Source of the DNA: Paenibacillus anaericanus
GTDB lineage: Bacteria; Bacillota; Bacilli; Paenibacillales; Paenibacillaceae
NCBI RefSeq assembly: GCF_003994475.1
Contig: NZ_RZNY01000007.1
Coordinates: 62,001-126,000 of the forward strand
Direction of reading: 5' to 3'
DNA: 64,000 bases
How positions within the stretch are numbered: position 1 is the first letter of the stretch; each line of letters opens with the position of its first letter. The position numbers and the translations under genes are program-made. Under the pieces are notes generated by a model. It was not told the origin of the DNA. It saw nothing but the letters and a program-made list of their open reading frames with translations, and made no database searches. Positions 47,918-58,421 of this stretch are shown piece by piece.

Positions 47918-48649
47918 ATGAGATTTGGAATTATAGGTGCAGGACCAATTGGATCAAATATTGCGAAAAAATTGGTTGAGAATGGACATGATGTCAAGAT
48001 TGCAGATGCTCGTGGGATTGAACGCTTGGAAGGGAAAAAACTTACAGGAATACCTGTAATCGTAGAAGATGTAATTAAAAATATTGATGTTCTTATAACA
48101 TCAATCCCTTTCCACACGCTGCCAAGCATTCGCAACATTATTGATAAAGTTGGGGAGAAAGTAGTCGTTGTAAACACTTCAAATTATTATCCTCAAATAA
48201 GCAATAAGATCGAAGAGATTGAGAACGGGATGGTTGAAAGTGTGTGGGTATCCAATCATTTTGGTAGACCTATCATTAAAGCTTTCAACAATTTCTTAGC
48301 CTATACGTTAGAACATCATGGAACTCCCGAAGGGACTAATGGACGCATTGCCATAGCGATTGCTGGTGATGACCTATCCCATAAAAATAAAATTATGGGT
48401 CTAGCGAACAATCTAGGCTTCGACTCCGTAGATAGTGGTTCTTTAAGCGATTCGTGGAGACAACAGCCAGGAACCCCTGCGTACTGTACAGAACTTACAA
48501 AAGAGGAACTAACCATAGCCTTAAATAAAGCGAATAAAGAAAAAGCTCCATTTCTGCGTGATAAGGTGATGGAAAAGCTGTCAGCTTCTCCAGGTGCAAT
48601 TTCAATTCAAGATGTTATTAAAGCAAATAGAGAAATATTTAATTCTTAA
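47918..48649 (+). CDS. F420/NADP oxidoreductase-like NAD(P)-binding protein
   Basis: 243 residues. Rossmann fold GIIGAGPIGSNIAKKL at the N-terminus, similar to coenzyme-F420:NADP oxidoreductase-like and related reductases (ITSIPFHTL, VVNTSNYY). Firmicutes generally lack F420, so NADP-dependent reduction of another small substrate is likelier. ATG 47918 sits 7 bases after AGGAGGA; the ATG at 47912 is only one base away from it. Likely controlled by the divergent HxlR regulator. Confidence 0.85.
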   Translation: MRFGIIGAGPIGSNIAKKLVENGHDVKIADARGIERLEGKKLTGIPVIVEDVIKNIDVLITSIPFHTLPSIRNIIDKVGEKVVVVNTSNYYPQISNKIEEIENGMVESVWVSNHFGRPIIKAFNNFLAYTLEHHGTPEGTNGRIAIAIAGDDLSHKNKIMGLANNLGFDSVDSGSLSDSWRQQPGTPAYCTELTKEELTIALNKANKEKAPFLRDKVMEKLSASPGAISIQDVIKANREIFNS

Positions 48650-48711
48650 GTTAGAAACCCTTATTGAGGTAATTGGCGATCAACTAACGGGAGACGATAG
48701 TTAAATCATTG

Positions 48712-48742
48712 AAGCGGCTGACCAAATTCTAGTCTGCCGCTT
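48712..48742 (+). terminator. Terminator of the oxidoreductase gene
   Basis: AAGCGGCTGAC (48712-48722) pairs with GTCTGCCGCTT (48732-48742), one mismatch, followed by TGTCATTT. Confidence 0.75.
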
Positions 48743-48832
48743 TGTCATTTAAATAATTCAGTTTTATAGGGCTTTTTTCATTGTCTACAATATTGGGTCT
48801 TGACCATATACCTAGGTGGTCTTATGCTCATT

Positions 48833-48967
48833 CTATTTCTTCGTCTTTTGGGACGCTCCTTTATAGGCATCTGAATTTTCACCAGCAAATTCTGCATCAA
48901 GACTTGGAACACCTAGTTTCTTTTTTACTTGTTTGGAGCTATGCTTCGCATTATTCTTCTCATTCAT
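48833..48967 (-). CDS. 44-aa Lys-rich small protein
   Basis: Complete small gene on the minus strand: ATG 48967 (or GTG 48970) preceded by GAGGAGG at ideal distance, stop 48833. The product is very hydrophilic (about ten Lys, AKHSSKQVKKKLG at the start, YKGASQKTKK at the end) without a membrane segment. Size and composition recall minor small spore proteins, but I cannot assign a family. Confidence 0.65.
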   Translation of the reverse strand: MNEKNNAKHSSKQVKKKLGVPSLDAEFAGENSDAYKGASQKTKK

Positions 48968-49556
48968 CACAAATACACCTCCTCGTGTCGGTAGTATTAT
49001 GTGGTGAGTAGCTTCACATTATTCGATGTGATGGTCGCGGAGTCCTGTTTTTGAGAAGTTTTTTATATAAGGAAAAAAGCCCACCGACCATACAGAACTG
49101 ATACCTTGAAGGCAGTTCATATAGGTTAGTGGGCTTTAACTATATAAAAATCTCGCATTAATACATGAATAATTTAAACTATAGATTATTGAAATTTATC
49201 AGCAATCATTTTACGTTGTATTTGCCTAATTATTTCGTTATCCAGCATTTTCTTTTGCTGATCGATTTGCTGAGCGCGGGCTACGGGCATTAATTGCGTT
49301 CCTCAATGTAATCTACCTTAGTCTCGACTCGTGTTACACGTTGCAACGTTTCCAATTGCGATCCGGCATCCCCATTCCCCTGTTCTAATTTTTAATAGAT
49401 ATTCCTCACGTAACAGTGATGGCAAAGTAAAAAACATAATGGAAACCATTCGAAAATATTAACTACACACAAGAATAAAAAGGTAAATTGTCCCAGTTTA
49501 GCGAATTACAATATAGATCGTTATTCCTATTAAATCAAAGAGAGGAGATAACAACC
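48968..49556. other. Region with terminator and a possible phage relic
   Basis: Apart from the hairpin at 49074-49137, the minus strand at 49290-49389 reads QLETLQRVTRVETKVDYIEE before a stop, reminiscent of the XhlA haemolysin/holin-associated coiled region; no start codon or full gene. Otherwise nothing recognised. Confidence 0.3.
49074..49137. terminator. Two-tier hairpin
   Basis: AAAGCCCAC pairs with GTGGGCTTT, with an inner AGAACTG/CAGTTCA-type stem. Upstream of the 44-aa gene start on the minus strand; T-rich on both sides. Confidence 0.65.
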
Positions 49557-49817
49557 TTGAAATATCAAGGCGCTGTAGTTAAAGAACAAGGTGTAACCTT
49601 TGCTATTGTAATTGTAAAACCTCAAATTCTTAATTCTGCAGAACGCGAAATAGTGAGAAGTAGGTTTAGACCTTACTTTCCTCTCGGCATTCCAATTGTT
49701 TTGATGGCACAGAATCCCAATGGCATACCTACGTATCATGGAAAACAAGATATTGTTAATTTTTTAGCTAGCATTGATTTTCAGGGTATTTCTTGGAAGG
49801 AATACTCCATCGGATAG
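49557..49817 (+). CDS. Conserved hypothetical protein, 86 aa
   Basis: TTG start (49557) four to five bases after AGAGGAGATAA. The protein (KYQGAVVKEQGVTFAIVIVK ... IPIVLMAQ, PTYHGKQDIVNFLASI, WKEY) resembles a small uncharacterised family I recall in Bacillales. No membrane or signal segment. The frame continues upstream to 49488 but without a ribosome binding site. Confidence 0.72.
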   Translation: MKYQGAVVKEQGVTFAIVIVKPQILNSAEREIVRSRFRPYFPLGIPIVLMAQNPNGIPTYHGKQDIVNFLASIDFQGISWKEYSIG

Positions 49818-50013
49818 CCCCTGCCTTCATAGATTGAATTTTCAAATCAACATTCTCAGCATTGGAATTAAAGATCTAAATTCCATCACTTCACTTCCTT
49901 TAAATAACTCTGTGTCAAAAAAAATACGCCCTATACGGCGCCGTCTGCTTTCGATTTTTCTTCCACAGGTTGCTGAGCCCTCTCTATGATTGCCATTACG
50001 TGATTTTTAAGCA

Positions 50014-50043
50014 AAAACGGGACCCCTAAAGGTCCCGTTTTCC
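50014..50043 (-). terminator. groEL terminator
   Basis: AAAACGGGACC (50014-50024) with GGTCCCGTTTT (50031-50041); A and T tracts on both sides. Confidence 0.88.
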
Positions 50044-50072
50044 TTGATATATCAGGCTTTTTGATGTAATGA

Positions 50073-51707
<1,635 letters not shown>

Positions 51708-51739
51708 TTACCTCCCTATATAATTTAAGCGAATATTTC

Positions 51740-52021
51740 TTAACCGATAATCGCGTGAATGTCGCTTTCTTTCATTATCAGATATTCTTTACCTTCGTAT
51801 TTAACTTCTGTTCCAGCGTATTTAGAGAACAATACACGGTCGCCTTCTTTAACTTCTAGAGGAACCCGAACCCCGTCTTTCAATGCACCGCTACCAACAG
51901 CAACAACTACACCTTCTTGTGGTTTTTCCTTGGATGAGTCTGGAAGCACGATACCGAAAGCTGTTGTTTGCTCTTGCTCAATTGCTTCTACCAATACGCG
52001 TTCACCTAAAGGTTTGATCAT
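51740..52021 (-). CDS. groES: Co-chaperonin GroES (Hsp10)
   Basis: 93 residues. [19 protein letters not shown] at the start, mobile loop with [13 protein letters not shown], and [15 protein letters not shown]. Caps GroEL. ATG 52021 behind AAAGGAGG. Confidence 0.98.
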   Translation of the reverse strand: MIKPLGERVLVEAIEQEQTTAFGIVLPDSSKEKPQEGVVVAVGSGALKDGVRVPLEVKEGDRVLFSKYAGTEVKYEGKEYLIMKESDIHAIIG

Positions 52022-52078
52022 GAATAATGTCCTCCTTTGAATATGTTGGTGTTAATCTAATAGTTGTAATCCTCGTGA

Positions 52079-52105
52079 TTAGCACTCGACATGCCTCAGT
52101 GCTAA
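52079..52105 (-). promoter_or_regulatory. CIRCE element
   Basis: TTAGCACTC-N9-CAGTGCTAA: consensus TTAGCACTC-N9-GAGTGCTAA with one mismatch in the right arm. Operator of the heat-shock repressor HrcA, overlapping the transcription start region of groESL. Confidence 0.93.
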
Positions 52106-52117
52106 CAACCAATATTT

Positions 52118-52146
52118 ATGATACTCAACTTGAGCCAAAATTTCAA
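52118..52146 (-). promoter_or_regulatory. groESL sigma-A promoter
   Basis: Minus strand TTGAAA (52141-52146), 17-base spacer, TATCAT (52118-52123), directly upstream of CIRCE. Confidence 0.8.
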
Positions 52147-52241
52147 GTTTCTTTGAATATTTTTTACCTACTTTTTTAAAAACAACCTCAAAGCACTCCT
52201 TCATCTTTCCTCCGTACTCACCTATATTACCCTTTTACTTA

Positions 52242-52277
52242 CAAAAAAACGCGCTTATTAAGAAAAGTAGCGCGTTG
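52242..52277 (-). terminator. tatC terminator
   Basis: AACGCGCT (52249-52256) pairs with AGCGCGTT (52269-52276), followed on the minus strand by TTTTTTTGT. Confidence 0.85.
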
Positions 52278-52284
52278 AAATAAT

Positions 52285-53043
52285 CTATTTATATTTTTCC
52301 TTACGTTCCGCATCTGCAGCTAATTGCCGACGATGTACACGACTAGATAGCAGCACACTAAACTCATACAACACAATAAGCGGAACCAGTACGAGAAATG
52401 CCGAGAAAAAATCAGCTGGTGTAATCATAACTGAAATAACAACCAGTGCAAAATAAGCCACACGTCTCATTTTTCGCAACTTGAGTGGGTTTAAAATCCT
52501 TATATGAGTTAGGAATAAAATGACAACCGGGAGCTCGAATAATAGAGAGATCGGTAACACAATGTTAATTAAGAACTTGAAGTAATCAGCCATGCCATAC
52601 GTCTCTATTAAACCTAACTCCTTATTTAAGGAACCTGTAAACGTCATCGCAAGCGGAAAGACGACAAAATAGCCAAATGCAACACCTAATAGAAAACAAA
52701 TAAATACAAATGGAATATATCTCAACGTCGCTTTGCGTTCCTTAGGCTTCAGACCAGGACTGACGAACGCCCAAATTTGAAATAGGGTAAACGGTAGTGT
52801 AATGCCAAGCGCTACCATCATCGCAATTTTCATATAGACTCCGACGCCGTCCCAGAAAGAGAACGCATTCAGTTCAATCTGCACTCCTGAGATTACATTT
52901 ACCGTCAAATAATGATAGATAGGTTTAACAACAAAGAAGGCTGCTACGAGAACTACTGTAAACACCAGTAAGGTGAAGAATAATCGCCGGCGAAGTTCCG
53001 ACAAATGATCGATCACGCTCAACTGCTCCTGCCCCTGAGCCAT
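52285..53043 (-). CDS. tatC: Twin-arginine translocase subunit TatC
   Basis: 252 residues, six membrane helices. Binds twin-arginine signal peptides. HLSELRRRLFFTLLVF at the N-terminus, the conserved FxxWxFVSPGLKPKERK loop, and the later PADFFSAF segment are typical. Works with TatA encoded just upstream (minus strand). Confidence 0.96.
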   Translation of the reverse strand: MAQGQEQLSVIDHLSELRRRLFFTLLVFTVVLVAAFFVVKPIYHYLTVNVISGVQIELNAFSFWDGVGVYMKIAMMVALGITLPFTLFQIWAFVSPGLKPKERKATLRYIPFVFICFLLGVAFGYFVVFPLAMTFTGSLNKELGLIETYGMADYFKFLINIVLPISLLFELPVVILFLTHIRILNPLKLRKMRRVAYFALVVISVMITPADFFSAFLVLVPLIVLYEFSVLLSSRVHRRQLAADAERKEKYK

Positions 53044-53085
53044 ACTCCGCCCCCTTTAGTCCTTGTTTACTCCTACATCATACAA

Positions 53086-53109
53086 AATCCCCTCAAAAAA
53101 GAAGGGATT
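53086..53109 (-). terminator. Attenuator between tatA and tatC
   Basis: AATCCCCTC (53086-53094) with GAAGGGATT (53101-53109) forms a 9-bp stem with one mismatch, followed on the minus strand by TTTTG. It may keep TatA in excess over TatC, as the Tat machinery requires. Confidence 0.5.
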
Positions 53110-53137
53110 GTTCTTCGTATAGAGATCTCCAGTTCAA

Positions 53138-53359
53138 CTATTCAGGTAATCGCCAATCATCAGGTTTCGGAGACTCACTCTTTACAGCAACAGATGCTTC
53201 TGGCTTCTTCACCTCAGGTCCATCATCTACGATATCCCGTGTCGCCTCTTTGAATTCACGGTAAGTACGACCCACAGCTCTCCCTAATTCAGGCAGCTTG
53301 TTAGGCCCAAATAACAGCAATGCTGCAATAATGATCAATAGCAATCCACCAGCGCCCAT
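53138..53359 (-). CDS. tatA: Sec-independent translocase TatA
   Basis: 73 residues. Short N-terminal membrane helix (GAGGLLLIIIAALLLFG), the FGPNKLPELGRAVG hinge and amphipathic helix, then an acidic tail. ATG 53359 has AAGGGG ahead; the in-frame extension to 53428 lacks a ribosome binding site and would destroy the topology. Confidence 0.95.
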   Translation of the reverse strand: MGAGGLLLIIIAALLLFGPNKLPELGRAVGRTYREFKEATRDIVDDGPEVKKPEASVAVKSESPKPDDWRLPE

Positions 53360-53547
53360 GATAGTTTCCCCTTCCGAAACAACAAATAGATAAGGTAGTT
53401 CATCATCACGTTTCCTGCATACGCCCACATCATACCATAACTAATGTCACAGTTATAGCCTGATTATTCGACACATTTAACATATTTACAGAAAAGACGA
53501 TCGTTATTTCGCTGGTGAAAATACATTGATTCATTCTTACCCATCAT

Positions 53548-54033
53548 TTACAAACGAAATTGTCCTGTTACCATCAATAATGCTTCAGGTAGTTGATTCA
53601 TAATTGCAGCTAAATTCTCATGCACACCTTTCGGTGTACCAGGTAAATTAACGATTAATGTACGTCCGCGAATACCAACAATGCCCCGGAACAGCATGGC
53701 ACCTGGATTTTTCTGCATTGCTGAATATCGCATCGCTTCGGCCATCCCCGGTACCTCTCGCTCAATAACCCGCCTTGTCGCTTCCGGAGTTACGTCCCGA
53801 ATGGCTAATTCTGTACCCCCTGTTGTAAGAACAAGATCGGCGTGGAAATAATCAGTCATTTCAATCAAAGCGGCAATGATCTCATCGGGTTCATCTGGAA
53901 CGATGCGATACTCGATAATCTCGCCACCCAATTCTTCCTCAACCAATTCCCGGATAACCTGGGCGCTCGTATCTTCACGTTCACCTCTGGCTCCTTTGTC
54001 ACTTGCCGTAAGGATTGCAGTCTTCCAAACCAA
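53548..54033 (-). CDS. MogA/MoaB-family molybdopterin protein
   Basis: 161 residues, TTG start (54033) behind GAGGGGGTG. Molybdopterin-binding fold with VLTTGGTELAIRDVTPEAT and the LPGTPKGVHENL loop; catalyses adenylylation of molybdopterin in Moco synthesis. MogA and MoaB are hard to separate by eye. 59 bp after moaC on the same strand. Confidence 0.92.
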   Translation of the reverse strand: MVWKTAILTASDKGARGEREDTSAQVIRELVEEELGGEIIEYRIVPDEPDEIIAALIEMTDYFHADLVLTTGGTELAIRDVTPEATRRVIEREVPGMAEAMRYSAMQKNPGAMLFRGIVGIRGRTLIVNLPGTPKGVHENLAAIMNQLPEALLMVTGQFRL

Positions 54034-54092
54034 GTGCTCACCCCCTCATCCATTTAGGAACTCCCGTTCCGATAATATTAGCTCTCTCTCTG

Positions 54093-54596
54093 CTAAGACC
54101 GGGTATAATCCCCGCTCTTGCCACCCATTTTGGATCGTAACAGTGTAGGTCCGATCACCATATCCTTCTGCAGCGCTTTGCACATATCGTATACCGTCAG
54201 TGCTGCTGCTGATACCGCTGTCAGCGCCTCCATTTCTACGCCAGTTTTACCCTCCGTTTTAACCGAGGCTTCTATGTAAAGTTCATCAAGTCCATTATCG
54301 GTAAAAACAATATTCACACCTGTTAGCGGTAGCGGATGACACAGAGGAATCCATTGTGATGTTGCCTTTGCCCCCTGAATACCAGCAATCTGGGCAACTG
54401 CAAGCACGTCCCCCTTACCAATCTTACCTTGCTTAATGGCTTCGAGTGTGGATGGATCCATAGTTACCATAGAGCTGGCTATAGCCACACGAACGGATAT
54501 GTCCTTCTCTGATATATCTACCATGTGCGCTCTACCTTGATCATTAAAATGAGTCAGTTCCCCTTGAACTGCAGCCGAATCCATAGCTTTATTCAC
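54093..54596 (-). CDS. moaC: Cyclic pyranopterin monophosphate synthase MoaC
   Basis: About 167 residues. [18 protein letters not shown] at the N-terminus, then IPLCHPLPL and [24 protein letters not shown] with the conserved Lys/His/Asp active-site residues. Converts the MoaA product to cyclic pyranopterin monophosphate. GTG 54596 preferred (AGGAAAG at 9 bases, overlapping the stop of the cyclo-ligase gene by 8 bp); ATG 54584 is the alternative. Confidence 0.95.
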   Translation of the reverse strand: MNKAMDSAAVQGELTHFNDQGRAHMVDISEKDISVRVAIASSMVTMDPSTLEAIKQGKIGKGDVLAVAQIAGIQGAKATSQWIPLCHPLPLTGVNIVFTDNGLDELYIEASVKTEGKTGVEMEALTAVSAAALTVYDMCKALQKDMVIGPTLLRSKMGGKSGDYTRS

Positions 54597-55218
54597 TACT
54601 TTCTTTCCTATATATAACGCCGGACGCCGTAAACAGCATGTCCAGCCTAAAATCATGATCTTCCATGGGAATATCCCTGGCAATAAATTGTTCCTTTAGT
54701 GCCAATGCTGCAAGTTTAGTATGATTATGTCCCAGGTCTCTAAGTTTGGCAATAAAACGATCGTAGTATCCTCCCCCGAAACCGATTCGGCCACCTTGAT
54801 CGTCGAATGCAAGTCCTGGTACAAGTACTACATCAATTTCATTCCAGCGGGAAACGGGCCAAACTGCCGCATCCTCACCTGGTTCGAGAATTCCCCAAAC
54901 GCCAGGGACAAGACTTTGCTCATCAACGTATTCATGCAGTACTAGCGAAGCGTTGGGGGCTATTCTGGGCACCAGTACCCGATCACCTCGGATCAGACTA
55001 TTCTGGATAAAATAACGCGTATCAGGTTCGTCACGAAACGATACGTAACTGAACACGGTTAGTCTTCCTCCTCTGAGTTCTCGAAGAGGGCCTAGCACCT
55101 CATGCTCAGCCCGAAGGCATGCCTCTTCTGACTGTTCCCTACGGGAAGATTCAGTTACCCGGGACCGAGTATCTATCATCTGATGTCTTAATGTTTGTTT
55201 CAAATCTGCGATATCCAA
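54589..55218 (-). CDS. 5-formyltetrahydrofolate cyclo-ligase
   Basis: 209 residues. ATP-dependent conversion of 5-formyl-THF to 5,10-methenyl-THF. Typical signatures: [10 protein letters not shown] region, WGILEPGED, and [21 protein letters not shown]. Start is TTG 55218, 4 bases after AGGAGGAG; an upstream GTG (55236) would place the ribosome binding site inside the gene. Overlaps moaC. Confidence 0.94.
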   Translation of the reverse strand: MDIADLKQTLRHQMIDTRSRVTESSRREQSEEACLRAEHEVLGPLRELRGGRLTVFSYVSFRDEPDTRYFIQNSLIRGDRVLVPRIAPNASLVLHEYVDEQSLVPGVWGILEPGEDAAVWPVSRWNEIDVVLVPGLAFDDQGGRIGFGGGYYDRFIAKLRDLGHNHTKLAALALKEQFIARDIPMEDHDFRLDMLFTASGVIYRKESSE

Positions 55219-55474
55219 GTTACTCCTCCTTACCACCTTCGAAGATTGGAGTTCCCTTGTTCTGAATAGCCATCCCTAGTTCATCTCTTCACCTAGTGTA
55301 TCATTGTTAGCACAAAATGAAAACTGATCATCAAACCCTTATTGAGCCTCTGTTAAGCGATAACAATGAGCGGTGCACTAAGCCCTCTTTTCATGTACAC
55401 TAATAGAAGATAAATTAATACGGATAACCTATAAATGATTAAGGTTCCTAACGATATGGAGGATCAATATAGTT

Positions 55475-57436
55475 ATGCTGCTTCAAGCAACGGACATTAC
55501 AAAATTATACGGTGTTACTAGTGTGCTCAATGGGATTAACCTGCAGATTTTAGAGCGGGACCGCATCGGTCTTGTTGGAGTCAACGGCGCAGGTAAATCG
55601 ACTCTTCTACAAATTTTAGCCAATGAAATGTCCTATGATGGCGGACAAATTTTCAAAGCTAAAGAAACGACGATTGGCTATCTTGCCCAAAATAGCGGCT
55701 TACAATCAGAGAACACGATATGGGAGGAAATGCTCAGCGTATTTGCCCCATTAATCGAAACGGAACGTGAGTTACGCCAAATGGAAATACAGATCGCCGA
55801 TCCGAATCAAGCTGCTAACGAAAAAGCTTATCAAAACTTACTTGAACGTTACGCCGTTAAGTCCGACTGGTTTAAGGATAATGGTGGATATGAAATGGAG
55901 ACTCGGATCCGAAGCATTCTTCACGGAATGGGCTTTGGCAACTTCGCACCTGACACGGTCATTTCTACACTAAGTGGCGGTCAGAAAACGAGGCTTGCGT
56001 TGGCTCGGATCTTGCTACAAGCTCCGGACCTACTCATGCTCGATGAGCCAACAAACCATTTGGATATTGAAACATTGACATGGTTGGAAGACTATCTTCG
56101 GAATTACTCTGGTGCCTTGCTGGTGGTCTCACATGACCGCTATTTTCTTGATCGACTTGTCACTGCAATTGTCGAAATCGAACGCAATCAATCCCGTAGA
56201 TATACGGGAAATTACAGTCGTTACATCGATCTCAAAGCTGCAGAATATGAGAGCCAAATGAAACTATTCGAGAAACAACAGGATGAAATTGAGCGAATGG
56301 AAACCTTCATTCAACGCAATATTGTCCGTGCCTCCACCACCAAACGTGCGCAAAGCAGACGTAAAGCACTGGAGAAAATGGATGTTATGGATCGACCACT
56401 CGGCGACCTCAAGAAAGCTAGCTTCTCATTTGAAGCAGAGGTAATGACTGGCAAGGAAGTCTTACAAGCAAGCGATCTCTCTTACTCCTTCGGAGATAAT
56501 AAAGCTCCCTTGTTCCAAGACGTCTCCTTCGACATGAAGCGAGGGGAAACAATTGCACTGATTGGCCCTAATGGTGTCGGTAAATCCACACTACTCAAAC
56601 TGCTTATTGGTGACCTTGAACCTTCCACAGGTACGATTAAATGGGGAAGTAAAGTCAAAATCGGATATTACGATCAGGAGCAAACTCATTTAAATCTGCG
56701 AAATACAATTTTGGAAGAAGTCTGGAGTACGTTCCCCCATCTGGAGGAGACACGTATTCGCAGTGTGCTAGGTAATTTCTTATTCAGTGGTGAAGATGTA
56801 CTCAAGAAAATTGCGGCACTTAGTGGTGGCGAAAAGGCTCGTGTAGCACTGACCAAATTAATGCTCCAACAAGCCAATGTTCTTATTCTCGATGAGCCAA
56901 CGAACCATTTAGATTTGTACAGCAAAGAAGTGTTGGAATCTGCTCTACTTGATTACGATGGAACACTCTTCTTTATCTCTCACGACCGTTATTTTCTCAA
57001 CAAAATGGCCGAGCGAATTGTCGAGCTTCATCCCCGTGGCTCACAACATTTCCTAGGAAATTATGACGATTATATAGCGAAAAAACAGGAACTCTTGGAG
57101 ATCGCCGCTGAGAAGGCTGCAGCTGAGGCCACCAAAAAGACAAGTCGCTCAGCTGCAGATTTGGAGTCCTCGGTCGCTAAGACAGGGGCTGCTTCCTTTG
57201 AAGCAGACAAACAAGCTAAACGGGAAGAACGAAGCCGTCTCCGTCGTATTGAGCAGTTGGAACAGCTCATCGCGAAACTGGAGAGTGAAATTACTGAGCT
57301 TGAGATTCAATTGACACTCCCTGAGGTATATCAAGACTATGTAGCTATTCAAGAACGTCAGACAGAAATCGATAAGAATAAAGCAGAGGTGTTGGCTGCT
57401 TATGAAGAATGGGAGACATTAGCTGAGCAGGGATAA
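55475..57436 (+). CDS. ABC-F family ATPase (YdiF-like)
   Basis: 653 residues, two fused ABC domains without membrane helices. First: Walker A GVNGAGKST, signature LSGGQKTRLALARILL, Walker B LLMLDEP. Linker with coiled coil (ERMETFIQRNIVRASTTKRAQS). Second: Walker A GPNGVGKST, signature LSGGEKARVALTKLML, Walker B VLILDEP; then a charged C-terminal coiled coil (about 560-650). ABC-F proteins act on the ribosome E/A sites as translation factors or resistance proteins; this housekeeping context (next to moaC/tat) suggests the YdiF/Uup type. Confidence 0.95.
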   Translation: MLLQATDITKLYGVTSVLNGINLQILERDRIGLVGVNGAGKSTLLQILANEMSYDGGQIFKAKETTIGYLAQNSGLQSENTIWEEMLSVFAPLIETERELRQMEIQIADPNQAANEKAYQNLLERYAVKSDWFKDNGGYEMETRIRSILHGMGFGNFAPDTVISTLSGGQKTRLALARILLQAPDLLMLDEPTNHLDIETLTWLEDYLRNYSGALLVVSHDRYFLDRLVTAIVEIERNQSRRYTGNYSRYIDLKAAEYESQMKLFEKQQDEIERMETFIQRNIVRASTTKRAQSRRKALEKMDVMDRPLGDLKKASFSFEAEVMTGKEVLQASDLSYSFGDNKAPLFQDVSFDMKRGETIALIGPNGVGKSTLLKLLIGDLEPSTGTIKWGSKVKIGYYDQEQTHLNLRNTILEEVWSTFPHLEETRIRSVLGNFLFSGEDVLKKIAALSGGEKARVALTKLMLQQANVLILDEPTNHLDLYSKEVLESALLDYDGTLFFISHDRYFLNKMAERIVELHPRGSQHFLGNYDDYIAKKQELLEIAAEKAAAEATKKTSRSAADLESSVAKTGAASFEADKQAKREERSRLRRIEQLEQLIAKLESEITELEIQLTLPEVYQDYVAIQERQTEIDKNKAEVLAAYEEWETLAEQG

Positions 57437-57479
57437 GCCTAAAAAAAATTTTTTTACACTGCCTTAACAATCCCGGCTT

Positions 57480-57717
57480 TTATTCACATAGATATCCACA
57501 CTCGAAGAATTCAGCTCGGCATCAAAAGCGACCTATTAGGTCGTTTTTTTACGGGTACGTAGCCAATTTCCTAAATTTTCATGTCTTATCCACCGAGTTA
57601 TGCACACTATCCACAGTTTTCTGAAAAAAATGACTTGTTTTTCGTAAAAATGTTCAAACTCTTGGTACGCAAGCTTTCATCTTTTTTTCATTAATTCTAT
57701 CGACAATCTGTGGATAA
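57480..57717. promoter_or_regulatory. Cluster of six DnaA boxes
   Basis: Plus strand TTATTCACA (57480-57488), ATATCCACA (57492-57500), TTATCCACC (57586-57594), TTATGCACA (57598-57606), CTATCCACA (57607-57615) and, inverted, TGTGGATAA (57709-57717, perfect TTATCCACA). All are within one mismatch of TTATNCACA. Two adjacent boxes abut directly. The region lies in a 475-bp intergenic stretch beyond the ABC-F gene. Confidence 0.75.
57524..57550 (+). terminator. ABC-F gene terminator
   Basis: CGACCT-ATT-AGGTCG (57529-57543) followed by seven T residues, inside the DnaA-box region. Confidence 0.75.
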
Positions 57718-57813
57718 CCTTGTACACAGCTTGACAAATCCATAACATTAAATTAACAAAATATCCTCCTTGGATGTTGTTACCTTCTATTTCATACAAA
57801 CGATTATAAAAAT

Positions 57814-57860
57814 AGAGAAGTCCCCGAATGTTAGCTTGGCAACATTCACGGTACTTCTCT
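57814..57860. terminator. Bidirectional terminator
   Basis: AGAGAAGT ... GAATGTT pairs with AACATTC ... ACTTCTCT, closing the lipoprotein operon on the minus strand (CTATTTTTAT follows). Confidence 0.82.
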
Positions 57861-57911
57861 CCTTGTTCTTAAATCTTAATTATCTCACTATGATTCAACC
57901 TTCAACCCAAG

Positions 57912-58421
57912 TCACTTGCCTGTTACATCAACTTCAATTCCTTCGTCGGCTTCAATTGAGATATTTATCTTAGCTTTTGCCCCGCTTCCCACCAGTTTAA
58001 TCCGGTAAGTCCCCTTCTTAACATGGAGTACGTTGTCACCCTTGGCTGTCCCCTCCGTAAGAACGTTAACCATTTGATCAGGATCAACAGCTACGAGTTT
58101 GAATTTCCCTTTATACACTTCTTGATCATAATGAATGGTCACATTTCCTTCTTCTTTCACAGAGAATATCCATACTGTATCCATTCCATTAAAACGTGAG
58201 AAAGATTTCTCAAGTCCCCCATCTTGGGTAACTCCGCCCAACTGACTCCCGTAACTGTATGTATCGCCTTCAGATGATATTTCTGCTACATCATCATAGA
58301 CTCCCTTCTGCCGATCCGTAGCACCGCAACCGCTAAGTAGTGACAACAAGATCAATCCACAAATCAGCATAGCAAGCCCGACTCTACCTTTACTGGCTCT
58401 ATCTATATTAATTGGCAACAT
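57912..58421 (-). CDS. Lipoprotein of unknown function
   Basis: 169 residues. Hydrophobic signal with lipobox LLSGC (Cys32). Mature part has VTIHYDQEVYKGKFKLVAVDP and a C-terminal strand region, a small beta-sandwich found in many Firmicute lipoproteins. ATG 58421 follows GGGGGAA and overlaps the end of the membrane-protein gene by 14 bp, so the two are translationally coupled. Confidence 0.82.
   Translation of the reverse strand: MLPINIDRASKGRVGLAMLICGLILLSLLSGCGATDRQKGVYDDVAEISSEGDTYSYGSQLGGVTQDGGLEKSFSRFNGMDTVWIFSVKEEGNVTIHYDQEVYKGKFKLVAVDPDQMVNVLTEGTAKGDNVLHVKKGTYRIKLVGSGAKAKINISIEADEGIEVDVTGK

Noticed and set aside
57570-57720. Replication origin of a plasmid
   Set aside because: DnaA boxes cluster here, but there is no dnaA/dnaN or rep gene and the flanks are chromosomal housekeeping genes; a DnaA-titration cluster fits better.
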